From Chamaea fasciata (taxonomy: Eukaryota > Chordata > Aves > Passeriformes > Sylviidae): DNA of 64,000 nucleotides. Shown in pieces: positions 1 through 12,060 of the stretch (positions are counted from its first letter, which is position 1; the number at the start of each line of letters is the position of its first letter). The stretch lies in the NCBI GenBank assembly GCA_029207755.1, contig JARCOQ010000016.1, positions 15,707,307-15,771,306 on the forward strand, in the 5' to 3' direction. Position numbers and translations under genes: made by a program. The notes below the pieces were generated by a model. That model did not search any database and was not told the DNA's origin. It worked only from the letters and a program-made list of their open reading frames with translations.

Positions 1-148
1 GAGATCTCTCAGTCCAATCCCCTGCTCAGTGCAGGATCACCTACCCTGGATTATCCTGGGCACCTAGAACCATGTCCAGTGAGTCTTGGGTGTCTCCAAG
101 GATGGAGACTCCACCACCTATCTGGGCAGGTTGTGCCGGTGTTAGATC
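1..148 (-). repeat. CR1 LINE fragment
   Basis: The + strand reads as the complement of a CR1 3' region: 'cagtccaatcccctgctcag', then the 'gatggagactccaccacct' and 'atctgggcaggttgtgcc' blocks that recur in avian CR1. It is diverged and cut by the window edge. Confidence 0.65.
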
Positions 149-308
149 AGCCCAATTTGGTGTCTGGCCATTGACTTGTGGGGCTTTGCTACAGCTTCTT
201 GCTGCTGTGGGGTCAGAGGAGCCCCTGGCTGTCCCTATCTCCACCCAGCGAGGCTGCTCAGAGCTCTTGCACGGTGACAGTCGGCACCAGGGCAGGTGAC
301 ATCTTAGA

Positions 309-595
309 ACCACAGAGTCACAAAATCTCCTCAGCTGGAAGGGATCCACAAGGATCATCCAGTCCAACTCCTACCCTGCAAAGACACCCAAACAATCCCA
401 CCCTGTATCTGGAGCATTTTCCAAATGCTCCTGGAGCTCTGGCAGCCTTGGGGCACTGACCATTCCCTGGGGATCCTGGTCAGGACCCCAGCACCCTCTG
501 AGGGAGGAACCTTTGCCTGAGATCCAACCTAAACTTCCCCTAACAGCTCCAAGCATTCCCAGTGAGCTTCTCACCCCCAAAGGGAAGCTGCTCCT
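309..595 (-). repeat. CR1 LINE 3' fragment
   Basis: It starts with an 'acagagtcacaaaatctcc'-type 3' end, followed by 'agctggaagggatccacaa' and 'catccagtccaactcctacc', in complement to CR1. The remaining 200 bp hold the 'ctggagctctggcagccttg' block typical of one CR1 subfamily. The same block is present in direct orientation near 44.9 kb. Confidence 0.8.
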
Positions 596-1056
596 CGTGT
601 GCTCCCAGTTCTACCCCCAGACCTCTGTGTGCCCCAGGCTGAGCACAAGGATGTCACACATGCAGACTGATGTACCCTGTGCTGTGGGGTGGCTGCGGCC
701 TCCCCACTGTGCTGGTGACCAACCACAGTCTCCATGCCATGGAGAGGGTCTCCCACCACAGAGCCACATCCCCATCTTGCTGGCTTGGCCAGAGCTCCCT
801 TTTGGTTATGTTTTGGTGACAGTGAACCCCTGCCTGCTACAAGCTTGGGTCTCCTCTCCCTGTTGGCTTTGGTGGGAGCTCTGTTTGGGTGTAGCTGGCA
901 AGGGGAAGCTTTGGGATCGCTCTTGCGGGCCTGATTAGCATTCGGCCCCGCTGCTCCCGCTGTTTCGAGTTGGAGCTCGCCATTGCCTGGCAACCACAGA
1001 GCAAAAGTACAACAGCCGTCCCGAGCCCGAGCAGCTCCCGGCAGCCTGCACCGACA

Positions 1057-1252
1057 CACAGGGACAGGGACAGGGACAGGGACAGTGGCAGGGCCACGCC
1101 CTGCTGCTGCTCACTGCCTCCACCCCACAAGGTACACAGACAAGGATCATCCCCGGGACAAGGAGAAGGAGGAGGAGGAGGAGGAGAAGGAGGAGGAGGA
1201 GAGGGAGGACAGGGAAGAGAAGGAGGAGAAGGAGGAGACAGAGAAGGAGAGG
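1057..1252. repeat. GGGACA microsatellite and adjoining GGA/GAA purine tract
   Basis: Four tandem GGGACA units occur at about 1060-1085, and from about 1158 to 1252 the + strand is almost pure purine (GGA/GAA triplets). Long charged open frames here (Glu/Lys-rich on +, Ser/Leu/Pro-rich on -) come from the repeat. Confidence 0.9.
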
Positions 1253-2216
1253 GCTGTGGCAGTGCAACAGCTTTGATGATACCCAGGTGTGGTGGGTCTG
1301 TGTCTGTCTGTCCTGGTGCCGCGTGCCATGAGCATCCCACTGTGCTGGGCACAACCTGCCCTGCACATCCCTTGGTGCAGGCACCATTCTGTGCTCAGGG
1401 AGCTCATGCCATGAACTGGGGCCTCGGAGCTGGGGAGGGGGCCAGCAAGGTGTGTTGGAGAGAGACTGGGATGTGTGCGGGGTGCACAGCCCCATCCTCA
1501 CAATGCGAGGAGCTGCGCACACGCTCTCTGTGTGTGCCATGCACACACCTGGCCATGCACCCCAGGTGGGGTCTGTGCAGTGCCCATCCCCCAGGGAGGC
1601 CTGGCCTCACTGGGGTCTCAGAAGGAACCATGGCACAGCCCATCTGTGGCGCTCTCAGACTTCTACTCCATCATGCTGGGAGTGGAGTTGGAGGGATGGG
1701 AACCTGAGCGAGCATCGAGGCTGTCTCTGCTTCCCAGTTTTGCATGTGCCTGGGTCCTCATGTGATTTACTTGGCAGAAGAATTATGTTGTCCTGCTCCT
1801 GGCAGGAGCTGTGGGGCTGGGACTCAGCCCCTGACCTGCCAGAGGGTTTTTGCAGTGGTGGTGGCTCAGCTCCTCCACCAAACCCTGCACGTTGTCCTCT
1901 TTCCAGCTGGGCAGACTTGAAAGGACTTGAGTCCCCACCTGACACAAGGTGCCACACTTCTGCAGGAGACACAGACATGCCTGAGTACACTGAGTTCAGA
2001 TCTGATGCATCCTCTCACCTCTAGTTTATATTTTTACATCTTTGGCTGCTGTGGGCTGTGGCTGGAGGTCCAAGCTGTCTAGCCAGCGCGTAAGACCGAT
2101 CAGGCAGGAAAATAACAGACATGTGCCTTTCAGTGCTTCCCCACACATCCTCATCAGTGATACTTGCTTGGCAAAGAGTTAAAAAAATAAATACATCTAT
2201 CTTTTGTGTCTTGCAG
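1253..2216. other. Unassigned presumed intronic sequence
   Basis: No exon-like frame with good splice sites, repeat family or RNA gene was recognised. The last 60 bp become AT-rich and lead into the acceptor at 2216. Confidence 0.5.
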
Positions 2217-2257
2217 AGCCTGGGGTCGGCGGACAAGAAGGACTTTTACCAGCCAAA
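2217..2257 (+). CDS. ANKFN1: Candidate 41-nt upstream coding exon of ANKFN1 (long isoform)
   Basis: A pyrimidine-rich stretch ending in TTGCAG at 2216 precedes this segment, and a near-consensus donor, AAA|GTAAGT, follows it at 2258. In the frame starting AGC it reads SLGSADKKDFYQP plus two bases. Those two bases (AA) join the first G of the 34843 exon to make a Lys codon, giving ...DFYQPKSESSLARF. Phase agreement, splice-site quality and the charged, non-repetitive peptide support a real exon. All three frames are open, so openness alone proves nothing, and 41 nt is too short for certain homology. It could also be an exon of a nested transcript or a chance splice-site pair. The 5'-neighbouring exon would have to end in phase 0 and was not found in the first 2.2 kb. 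Confidence 0.55.
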
Positions 2258-5200
2258 GTAAGTGCCAGTAACAGTGGTGAGTAATTGCATGGAAATTCCC
2301 GGCTGGTCCATATTACCCAGCAGCTCCATGGCTTGCTAAGATTAGACATTTCAGCGTACAAGAATAGCTGCTGCAATTACTCAAGTGAGGATAACAGTGG
2401 AAGGTCTGTCAGTCATGCTGGCTTCAGGGCATATGCAAATCCTTCCATCAGGTCAGAAGGAACCGTGACAGCTTGACTGAGCCTGGGGAGCAGAGCTGGG
2501 AGAGGGGGGTGCACGGGTGACCTTTTCCACCTCTGACTTCCTCTGCTTCTGGTTTGCACAGCTGAGCTGCTGTTGAGAATGGAAGGGTTTCGTTGCGTGT
2601 CACAAGGGGCTGATCTCGGGGTGCGTCTCCCACAGCTGCGCAGTGACGCTGGTGCCCGTTGTCTCCCACCCGCTGTGCTCCGTACAGCACTGTCAGCTGC
2701 AGGGGGAGAGGAGGGCAAGGGGTTTTGTTAGAGCTGTGGACATGAGAAACTCACTGCAAACCACTCCACCAACCCAAGCAGTTGTTACTTGGTGTGTGGA
2801 TTAGGTAACAGAACCTTGGCACAGCATGGCACCTTCCAGGTAAGAAGGTTGTGCTTGCTGGAAGGACAGGTTTGTTCCCATCATTTGGATAATGGCAAAC
2901 TCTGTTAAAAGCCCTGCTTAGAGGTTGGGTTCTGCCCTGGCACTGAATTATGTGTTGTGCTGCTGAGCACATCGCCTGTGGGACCTTGTGTTGCTCCTGC
3001 TCTGCTTGGGAAAGTGAAGGTCTTCAGGTTATCGCCTTTCTTCTGAAAAAAAAAAAAAAAAACCAAACACCCCCCCCCCAAAAAAAAAAACAAAAACCAC
3101 AACCCAAAAAAACCCAAACCCCAAAATATGGGTGGGTTCAAAGTTGTGGAACAGTGCACTGTTGGGCAGGATTGTCAGGGGAGCATGGCTTAGGAAAATT
3201 CAGATGGAATTGGGTTGAGGATATTTCTCCTCCAAAGCTCACTGTCCTGCTCTTGCTCACTCTTCACTGCTTTCCCAAGCATTCCTGCAGCGCTACATCC
3301 CAGAAGTGCCAGCAGCGTGGCAGCATCCTTGGTCTGAGTTAGGCTTGGCCTCAGAGGGAGCATGTCCAGGGATGACAGGCTGTGTCAGGGAATGCTGTAT
3401 GGATGTGCCTGCTTGCTCTCTGTGGTGGGAGAGAAAGTGTGGGGTTCTGTGAACTGTTCTTCAGTTATCTGCCGATTCCTCCTAATGCCACCAAGAGTTT
3501 TTAAAACTTGGTGCTGGTTTTTAGGTCTGTACTGAAAGTCTGACTTGAGGGAACTCCTCTGCCTGTTCACCCCAAGGCAGTGTGGCTCGTCAGCTTTCCA
3601 AGACTTCAGGCAGATAAAGGCTTCTGGAAATACAGAATATCTGTTTAATCCTGCACGGCTTTCTCAGAGATCAAAGGAATATCACAGGAGGTTATGGAGT
3701 CATTGTGGATGCCACAACAACATGAACACACATTTGGCAAAGAGCTCGTGGCTGTGTTTTTGTGATCTCTCCCAACAGCTGTCCAAGATTTCGGTGCTCC
3801 TGAGTGTACTGCTGTGTTTGTGAGGAGCCTGTTTCGACAAAGCAGGTTTAGAACAGATTGAAGCATCTCCCATGTCTCTGTTCCAGCTGAAGCTTTAGGG
3901 AGGCTTGAAGTAGGAGATTTGGAGGAAATCTGTAAAGAGCTCTTACTATTCAGATTTCCTGTTTCCTGTGGTTTTGGCGGTTGGTAGCAACAATTAGTGA
4001 TGCTGCATTTATAACTCATCTCCTCTGAGAAAAGAGGAATGTTTCTCTACCTTGAATGGGAGAACATGGGCTTCCCATCTCGCTGAAGGTGTGGAGCTGC
4101 TGGGTCAGAGTGGGGGGTGCCTGTAGATACAGGATGTTTTATGGGTGTTTGTTTCTCTGCCACAAGGCCATGGGACCTCATGGTTTGTCCCAGCAGCTGT
4201 GACTTGGCTGGTCATAACACTGTGACTTTGGTTAATGCCCAGCCCATTTACACTCCTCAGTGGCTGTTTTGGGGTTGTGGTGAGTAAGTCTGTGGCTGTG
4301 ATGTGGCCTGGTACCACTGCTCTCATCCCATCTGGCTTTTTGATGCACCAGCTGATGCCACACTGTGTCTGTTGGAACCCGTCTGCAAGGCTGGAGCAGG
4401 TGGTCTCTGTGGAGCCCTTCAGTTTCTGGCAGGGCTGGAGCTGTTCTTTCTCAGCAGAGAAAAGTTGCTGGAAAATGCCAGAGGTCAGGTGGCCCTGCCA
4501 AGGACTTGAGACAGCTCAGCTCTTCTGCAGCAGCTCCGCAGCCCAGATTCAGTTCCCCGAGCCTTGGGCAAGGTGGTGGCAAACAGCCAGAACATGGGAA
4601 GCAGCTGATTCCCAGAGCTGAGCCCAGCTGTGGTGGTTCCTGGACACATCTGTGCAATGAGGCTGGTGAGCTGAGAGAAGTCTGGCAATGTGGAGCTGGT
4701 CCTGCAGCTCTCATGTGCCAGAGCAAACTTGACTCTGCTTCTGGTTTTTCTCTTCTGGCTTCTGAGGCATTTGGCATTGGCTCACCTGCCACCAAAGCCC
4801 TGAGCTGTGGGAGCAGGGTCGAAGCCACCTTGCTCTTCTGTCAGGCTTTGGGGCTCTCCCACAGCAAGTGTTGGTCCTGAAGGCAGAAAAAGGAGACACA
4901 CATGCCAGAAATCACAGCAGTGAGTTTTGTCACTGCTTGTCCTGGGAGTGACTCCTGCTCTGTTCCTGCCATGTTCAGCTTTCTCTAATCAGGTGCCCTC
5001 CTCCTCAATGGACATCATATATTCCACCTGCTGAATTACCTGGTGTCTCCCAGAGTGACTCCTTTCCTTCCTTTGTTGCCTCTTCCCTTCAGAAATGGAA
5101 ATGCTGTCCTCACCCCACAGTTCCCATCAGTGTGTCTCAGCCAGCAGGCGGGTGTTTCCTAAGCTACTGGAATATCCCACTGCTGATCAAAGGCATGGAG

Positions 5201-8200
5201 ATGTGTCCACCCATCAGCCTCTGATGGCCCTTCCCCTCCTCCCAGTCTGTCCATGAGGTTTGGAGGTCCAGATCTCTCCCTGGGTTGCCCCAAGATGCAA
5301 TGGAAAGCACCCAGGGAGGTGTAGCGAAGGTGGATCTCAGCCGTAGGATGTCAGAGGTGCCCAGAATGGAGATACTGGAGCTGAAATGCTGCTGCTGCCT
5401 GCGCTGGGGGATGCCCTCCTGCTTGCAGGGGCTACAGTGGTGGTGCTTATGGATATTCCTGCAAGAGGTGCCATATCATTCCTGGTTTTTAGTCTGGGAG
5501 GCAATGTTCCCTCTTCCCGTGTTAAACGGAAGGATGCAGCCTGAGTCGAGAACACTGAAGCATTAATCTTAAGAAAAGTTACATCAACTGAGAACTGAAA
5601 GGGGTAGAGACCAGCCAAAGAAGGACCAGCACAGGCACATAAAGAACTCCTGCAGCTGAAATATCTGAGAGAGGAACCTGGCCCGTTGGGAATGGCCACA
5701 AGTCCAGCTGCTAGTGAACATCTGCACAGGTATCCTCACCTGCACTGACTGCTCCAGCTGTCCCACATGAACAGATACAGGTGCCTTCCTGTGTTTCCAA
5801 AACAGTGTGTTCAGACATCAGGATGGCTTATCCTGATCTGGCTGCAGCTCTGCTCCCTCTGGGATCTGACCAGAGTTTGTAGGGATTGGGGAAGAAACAT
5901 GGGGTGGTATCAGTCCAGCCCCTGAGCTGCTTACTCCTTTGTCACCCCACTTCTGGAAGGTGCTGATACAGCTGGAATGCTGGCAGAATATCCAGGCTTC
6001 CAGAGGTCCTTCCAAATTTCTAACACAGGGCCCTGACTTCTCTGTCAAGGCAGCAAGGAGCCACTGGCTGAGGAGCCAGAGGCAAGGACACCATGCTTAG
6101 AGACAGGAATAGGCTTTTCTGAGACAGGAGGCAATAACTCTCCTGGCAGGGCTGGGTGGAAGTATCTTGACAGGAACCGAGGTTGTCCAGTATGTTTGCT
6201 AATTGTCCCTGGCACATATTTGCTCTTCAGTGCCAGGAACTCATTTTCTGTAAAGCAGAAAGAAATGTTGGTAGTAATGAAGCTCATAAACTCCCTAGCA
6301 AATGCAGGCTGAAATACCTGGGCTCAATAGAGTGTCACTGCTTTGCAGTGGGAGCTGTCCTCATCCCCCCTGCGCTGCCTCTGGTGCCGAGGGCGATGCT
6401 CAGCTGTCAGGGAGCTGTCACTTGGGAGCAGGGAATAGCTGCTAGGCACTCTGAGGTGTCAGGAGAGACACAGCTGTGGTGACACAAACTGCTCTCCATT
6501 GATCCGCTCCTCTCGTCCCTCGGGACGGTGTGGACGTGCGGAAGAGGCCGGCTGTCTCGGAGCCTGTCCTGCAGCAGCAGATCCCACAGCCCTTTCAGGC
6601 AGGCACCTCGTGGCTCTGTCTCCATCTCCCATTAAAGGCTGCCCCTGCCCTCTGTCCTCCAGCCTCAGATGTGCAAATGCGTGAGGAACCTTTGAAACCA
6701 GAAAGCAGCAGCTCCTGTTTGTTTTGCCTCAAAGTCATTACATGGAGCTGTCTCCGCAGCTAATTCTTTGTCACCTGGCCCTTACAGCAGAACATTTCAT
6801 CTCCAAGACTCCAATCTTGCCATGCTAGCACTTAGATGAAAGTGTTTCCTTGCTGAATCATTCTCTAATAAAACGGTGGTTTTAAGGCTCCAGAAATCAG
6901 TATTTACATTCTGGAAGCATTAAGGACCATCATAATAAGCGCGATGCATTCCTAAGCCAGGTTTTCATTTCAGTACCTCCTTCCCTCAGACATTAGTGCT
7001 GTATTAATGATGGTAGTCACACACATCTAGGCTGTGTTTGACTTCCTCTGTGATGCTGAGAGTTGCTCAGCCAGGAGCTCAGGTTCCAAGTGCTGAGCAG
7101 AGGGAGGAGGACACACATGGGAAGTGAGGAGGAAGAGATGGTGCCAGTGACACCAGGGAGCTGTGGGGTAGGAGAAGCAATGCCAAGACCACCTCTCCAT
7201 ACAGGATACTCCTTGGGATACTCAACGATGCAAGAAACTGTCCCAAAACCACCTGCACAAGTCTGGAGAATGCTCACAGCTTTGGTTGTAGGAAAGGATG
7301 AAGCACCATCACCAACACCTCTGGTGGCAGTGGGATGGCAGAGCCCTGGAGGGTGGAAGAGAAGTGTTGGGGTCTGTGGGGTGGGCGCTCTCTAGGCAGG
7401 TGCAAGTTGGAAAGCTGAAGGGGAGTGCAGCCCTCCAGCAGGGATCATGAACATGGTCTCCTCGCTTCCAACCCAAAACCCTGGGCAAGCCAGATTCCTG
7501 GAGAGTCGAGGAGGGATCTCCTGTACATACAACATAATTAAAGAAGATTCTGGTGCTGGTTGGGGTATCCTGGCAGTGGGGCTGAGCCATTGAAACTGTC
7601 CAGCAAGCTTAAAAAATATTTCCCCCAGAGTTTGTCCAGTGGACTCAGTCTGAGCTCCAGGCAGGTGGAGGGACTTTATACTTTGGAGTGCAGAGAGAGG
7701 ATGGGAATCCTGGAAAGGCATTTTGGAGAAATGTAGTCATTCAACAAATGCCAATCTTGGAACAGAGAGCAGAGCTGACCCTGGGCAGACTGGGAGCAGG
7801 GAGTTAGGAGAAGCAGGAATGAGCAGTGGGAAGCAGCAGGGAGCTGGGGATTAGCAGAAGTGGGAATGAACTGGGGGCCATCTCATGGCATGGCAGAGGC
7901 TTGCTCTGGATCTTTGCAGTGGGTGCAGGAGTTCAGCTGATCTCCTGCCAGTTCAGAACAGCCAGGTCCAGGCTGTTCCTCTGGGCTTTGGAGGGAATGG
8001 GACAGGGCCCCGAGGAGGAGCAGTGCTGGCAGGGATCTGGCAGGAGCTCGGGTGTGGAGGAGCCATCACCCCGCTGGTTTGCACTGTGGCCTCTGGGCTC
8101 CCTGCCCAGGCTAACATTGCTGTTTGCTTGGGAAGCTGGAAACTGGTACCAGTTTGTACCTGGGAGGAGAGCAGGGCTCCCTGCGAAGGGCCTGGCTGTC

Positions 8201-8410
8201 CTGCTCCTGTCCCCTTCCCACAGCAGCCTGGGAGGGCAGCACTGCATTCTGTGCCTGGGAGGTCCTGCTGAAGACCACGGTTCTGCTGAACCCTGGATGA
8301 ACACTGCTCTTACTAATTTCCTTTTTTATTGCTCCTTGGGTGAGTGCTCTCCCTGGGCTCCTGTGCCCACTGGGCCTGGAGGATCATGGTGGGATGTTCT
8401 GCACGCAGAA
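2258..8410. other. Large intron stretch with little recognisable content
   Basis: Intron following the candidate 41-nt exon. An A/C homopolymer cluster lies at 3046-3127. The sequence just after the donor (about 2285-2460) and at 6890-7020 is AT-richer and unlike the surrounding GC-rich DNA, and may be conserved noncoding sequence. I saw no CR1 with confidence, no exon and no RNA gene. Confidence 0.5.
3046..3127. repeat. A-rich / C-run low-complexity tract
   Basis: A run of 17 A is followed by mixed runs of C and A ('cacccccccccc', then ten A, then AAAAACC-type units). It may be a degraded poly-A tail or simple slippage sequence; no target-site duplication could be recognised. Confidence 0.9.
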
Positions 8411-8850
8411 TGGGTCCTGAGGAGGCCACAAAGATGCTTCCAGAGCTGGGCCCTCTGCTCTGGAGACAGGCTGGGAGAGCTGGGGGTGTTCAGCCTAGAG
8501 AAGAGAAGGCTTCAGTGGCACCTCATTTCAGCCTTCCAGTACTTAAAGGAGTATATTAAAGAGAGGGACTGTGACTTTTACATGGACAGACAGTGGTAGG
8601 ACAAAGGGGGATGGTTTTAAAGTAAAAGATAAGAGATTTCGATTCGGTATTGGGGAGAAATTCCTCCCTGTGAGGGTGAGAAGGCCCTGGCACATACAAC
8701 AACCTTTGGCTGTCCCTGTGTCCCTGGAAGTGTCCAAGGCTAGGCTGGACAGGGCTTAGGGCAACCTGGGATAGTGGGAGGTGTCGCTGCCCATGACAGG
8801 GGGTTGGAATGAAATGGGCTCTAAGGTTCCTTCCAACCCAAACTATTCTG
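8411..8850 (+). repeat. CR1 LINE 3' end, about 440 bp
   Basis: Direct orientation. The order matches CR1: 'ctgaggaggccacaaagatg', a 'gtgttcagcctagagaagag' block, 'ccttccagtacttaaagga', then 'gggggttggaatgaaatggg' and 'ggttccttccaacccaaact'. It is one of the longest sense-strand copies in the window. Confidence 0.9.
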
Positions 8851-10049
8851 GAGGAGGAGTTGTTGGGGCTGGCTGAACTCATTTCACCCAGCAATGGGTG
8901 CACAGGCCACAGAACAACTGGACCATCTCCAGGCCCTGTGCCTGCTCATCCCTGGGAATGGCCCTCCTGTACCTGGTATAAAATAAAGTTTTGGGTTTCA
9001 TTGTTTCTCTACAGCTTTTAATGTGTTAAGTGAGATTGCACCGTAGGCTCTTACTGTGCCAGTTGCCAGAAACTTGGAAGGCTTTTTTCCCTGATCCCCC
9101 AGCCCATTTCTTTACACCAAAGCAGGGTTAGATTTTGTTCCCCCTGTAATTTCAATTCCATTCCAATTAAAAACCTGCCTGGGCCTGATTCCCTGTCTCC
9201 AGCACTGCCACACAAGGACTCAGAGTCTTTTTGTCGTGCGTCCTATTGTCTCGGCTGAAGGGCGTGTGTTCCCCTGCACTGTGCAATCCCCATAGCACGG
9301 AGGGGATTCTGTCCCCAGGAAATGCCAGCAGGGATTGGGGCTCAGCCTGCACACTGCAGTGCCTCTGGGCAGCACAAGACTCCTTGCTCACCATGGGGTC
9401 CCTCTCCTTGCTGCTTTTTCCAGAAGGGGGGAGCAGAGTGGGCACGGCCCCTCCGTGCCCGGGCACTAGGGCTCCCCAGGCCACTGGTGGGGACGTTGGG
9501 ATGGCATCTGCCTGCTCTGCTGCTCTGAGCCCGGGGCTGCCTTCCCCTCCGGTGCTGGGAGTTTGATGCTGCCAGCTCAGCACTCAGGCTGGCACAGGAG
9601 CCACCTAAGCACCAGCTGCAGCCCTGCCACGATTGCGGTGCCTGGCATTAATCATGGAAAGGGAATTGAGCGTAGGAAGATGGGCATTTTTTAACAAATA
9701 ACCAAGCCTGCATTCTCTCCTAAGCAAGAGAGCAAAATGTTTGCTGCAATGAGTCAACACAGAGATGCTTTAGCCTTGGAAGGTACTGCTCCCACCCACA
9801 GCAGCCATCAGTCCCAAAGACAGTTGGGTACAGAGGGGAGAAGTGGGGAGAGGTGTTTCCTGAGCTGCTCAGCCAGCAATCCCTGCTGGGCTTTCTCCAA
9901 GACAGAGGGATCCTTTCTCTCATGCTTTGCTTCTGGCACAAGACTTGATGGGGACTCCTCAGGGGTAGCTGGATTTGTAGCTCAGAAATTCTGCTTTGAG
10001 GAGCTTGGTGCCACCCCAACTCCGCATTGCTCCAAGGCCAGGACTATCT
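8851..10049. other. Unassigned intronic sequence
   Basis: Nothing recognisable apart from ordinary mixed-composition DNA; open frames here lack splice context and protein character. Confidence 0.4.
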
Positions 10050-10325
10050 CATAGGATCTGAGAATAGTTTGGGTTGGAAGGAACTTGAAAACTCATCCAG
10101 TCCCACTCCCTGCCATGGACAGGGACACCTTCCACAATCTGAGGTTGCTCCAAGCCCCGTCCAGCCTGGCCTTGGACATTTCCAGGAATGGGGCAGCCGC
10201 AGCTTCTCTGAGCACCCTGTGCCAGGATCTCACAACTCTCACAGGGAACGATTTCTTCCTAGCATTTACTCCAAAACTGCTCTCTGTCAGTTTAAAACCA
10301 TTAAACACCCCTCCTGATCCTTCAT
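10050..10325 (-). repeat. CR1 LINE 3' fragment
   Basis: In complement: 'agtttgggttggaaggaact', 'ccatggacagggacaccttc', 'gcctggccttggacatttcc', a 'ctgtgccaggatctcacaac' block, ending near 'tttaaaaccattaaacaccc'. Confidence 0.88.
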
Positions 10326-11040
10326 CCTGTGCATGGCAGGAGTCAGCCCTGGAGCTCCAGTTGTGTGCTGGGATGTTTGGGTGGGATTTACATCTATTAG
10401 ATCACTCCTTTGGCCTCCCGTATGCTGCAGAGATATGAATTGCCCACGAGCTCCTGGAGAGGTTTCGGTTGCCTTCTGAGAGTTCTCTAATTCTCTGAGC
10501 ATCTCTGAGATGTATCTAATCCTGACCCAAAACTTGCTAGAATTTGCTGGGCGCCACTTCCCAGTCCCTGCCTCCTGGCACGTCTCGCTGATAGAAGCAG
10601 TTGGCACCACTCTGATTTTTGTTGAGTGGCGGATTTTTATCAATAAACTCAATATAGCTCAAATCTTTTGCAGCACGATATTTTCTCCAGCCATCAGATC
10701 AATTTTATGACTCATCCCTCCAGGCTCTGCTGTTTTAGTGTCCCCTTTAAACATGGACACCTTAATTGCAGGAGTGGCACTGGCAAGTCCCAGCAGTGCA
10801 GTACGTGCAGCTCTCCTGCTCTCCCCCAAGAACTGCATCAGCTTTTTTCATCACAGCATCACATTAGAGCCTTGTGCTGGGCTGCTCACCCGTGGTGACC
10901 CCTGACCCTTTCTGGAGGCTCCCTCTTGTCTGGGATCCAGTCCCTGTTCAAAAATACGGCCTGAAATCTCTCTCTGGAGCTGTGTTATCCTGTGCTGGGC
11001 TGCATTCTCATGTACAGTGTTTGAATGGGCTCAGCACTAC

Positions 11041-11520
11041 CAGGCAGCCCACATTTCCCTCTCTCCTCATCAATATTTACTATTACATCAATCTTCCTGT
11101 CATCCACTAATTTTTTGAGTGAGGATTTTGTATTTTCATCGTGATCATCGATGGAAATATTGACTGGTGTGTTCCCCTTGGGGCCTCGCTAACGATTCCC
11201 CATTGACACCTCCTGTGTGAGACCTGTCAGCCAGCTCTAAATCTATTTAAAGTGCTTGATTTTGGCTGCACAGCCCCGTCTTCTGAAATCAGGACGTCAA
11301 GGAGCACTGAGAGCCCTGCCTGTGCAGCCGGGATGTGCACAGGGCCTTTTCCTGCAAGCGAGCGTTCATTACAGAGTGACATCGGGCTCATTTGACAAGA
11401 TCTCTTCCACCAAGACACACCGACTGACTTTAATTAGAATTTACATCCTTTAATTATTTCTTAATTTAATTCCAGATGAGCCCTGCCTTCTGGGTCCTAT
11501 ATCAGGCTGACCGTTTGGTT
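11041..11520 (-). repeat. Possible older CR1/L3-type LINE relic
   Basis: The order of short motifs resembles the complement of the 3' coding part of CR1/L3 elements: 'gtcatccactaattttttga', 'gatcatcgatggaaatattg', 'ccccttggggcctcgctaac', 'cattgacacctcctgtgtga', 'gtcagccagctctaaatcta', and downstream 'atatcaggctgaccgtttgg'. Divergence is high, so this is a pattern match from memory and not an alignment. Confidence 0.45.
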
Positions 11521-12004
11521 GTTAACTAGGTCACTCTTACTGCTGGGTGGGAATGTTGGGGGGAAGGAGCCATTTCCATCTGGATGTGGCAGCCTGAACT
11601 TAGCTCAAAACAAGCAGCAGAGCTCAAAAACCTCTCCCCAGCTTTTGGGTACATGTTGGCTATGCTGGCTGCTTGGTGCCATTTGGCCACATTCGGTATA
11701 CTTGGATGCTAATGATTTAGGAGAGCTTCATCTCTCCTAGGAATTAGTATACTCACATTTTTTTCCCAAACACAGAATAAATATGGACTGTATTTTTCTT
11801 TTCTGCATAGTTTGAACAGTCCTATAGACTCTGCTTTAAAGTAGCCCCAGTGCTCCTTAAAACCAGACCTATTGCTAGCCTTTGTTTGGCTCCCAATAGC
11901 AGATTTTCCATGTCCAGCTATGCATTTTCCCCTTCTTTAGTTTCCCTAATAATTTTCCTGTATGTTGTAATATTTCATTTGTATTGACCACTTTATTCTG
12001 CACT

Positions 12005-12060
12005 CTATGGCAGGAGGTTGGAACTAGATGGAAACCAAGCCCTCCCATGACTCCATGATT
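12005..12060 (+). repeat. CR1 3'-terminal scrap
   Basis: 'ggcaggaggttggaactaga', followed by 'ccatgactccatgatttt', resembles the extreme 3' end of a sense-oriented CR1. Confidence 0.55.

Noticed and set aside
983..1546. Glu/Lys-rich + frame and Leu/Ser-rich - frame near 1.1 kb
   Set aside because: They are caused by the purine tract at 1158-1252.
3046..3127. Poly-A tail of a processed pseudogene
   Set aside because: No upstream cDNA-like sequence or flanking target-site duplication could be recognised.
7826..8599. 257-codon + strand frame
   Set aside because: Its C-terminal third is CR1 sequence and the rest has no protein-like features or splice context.
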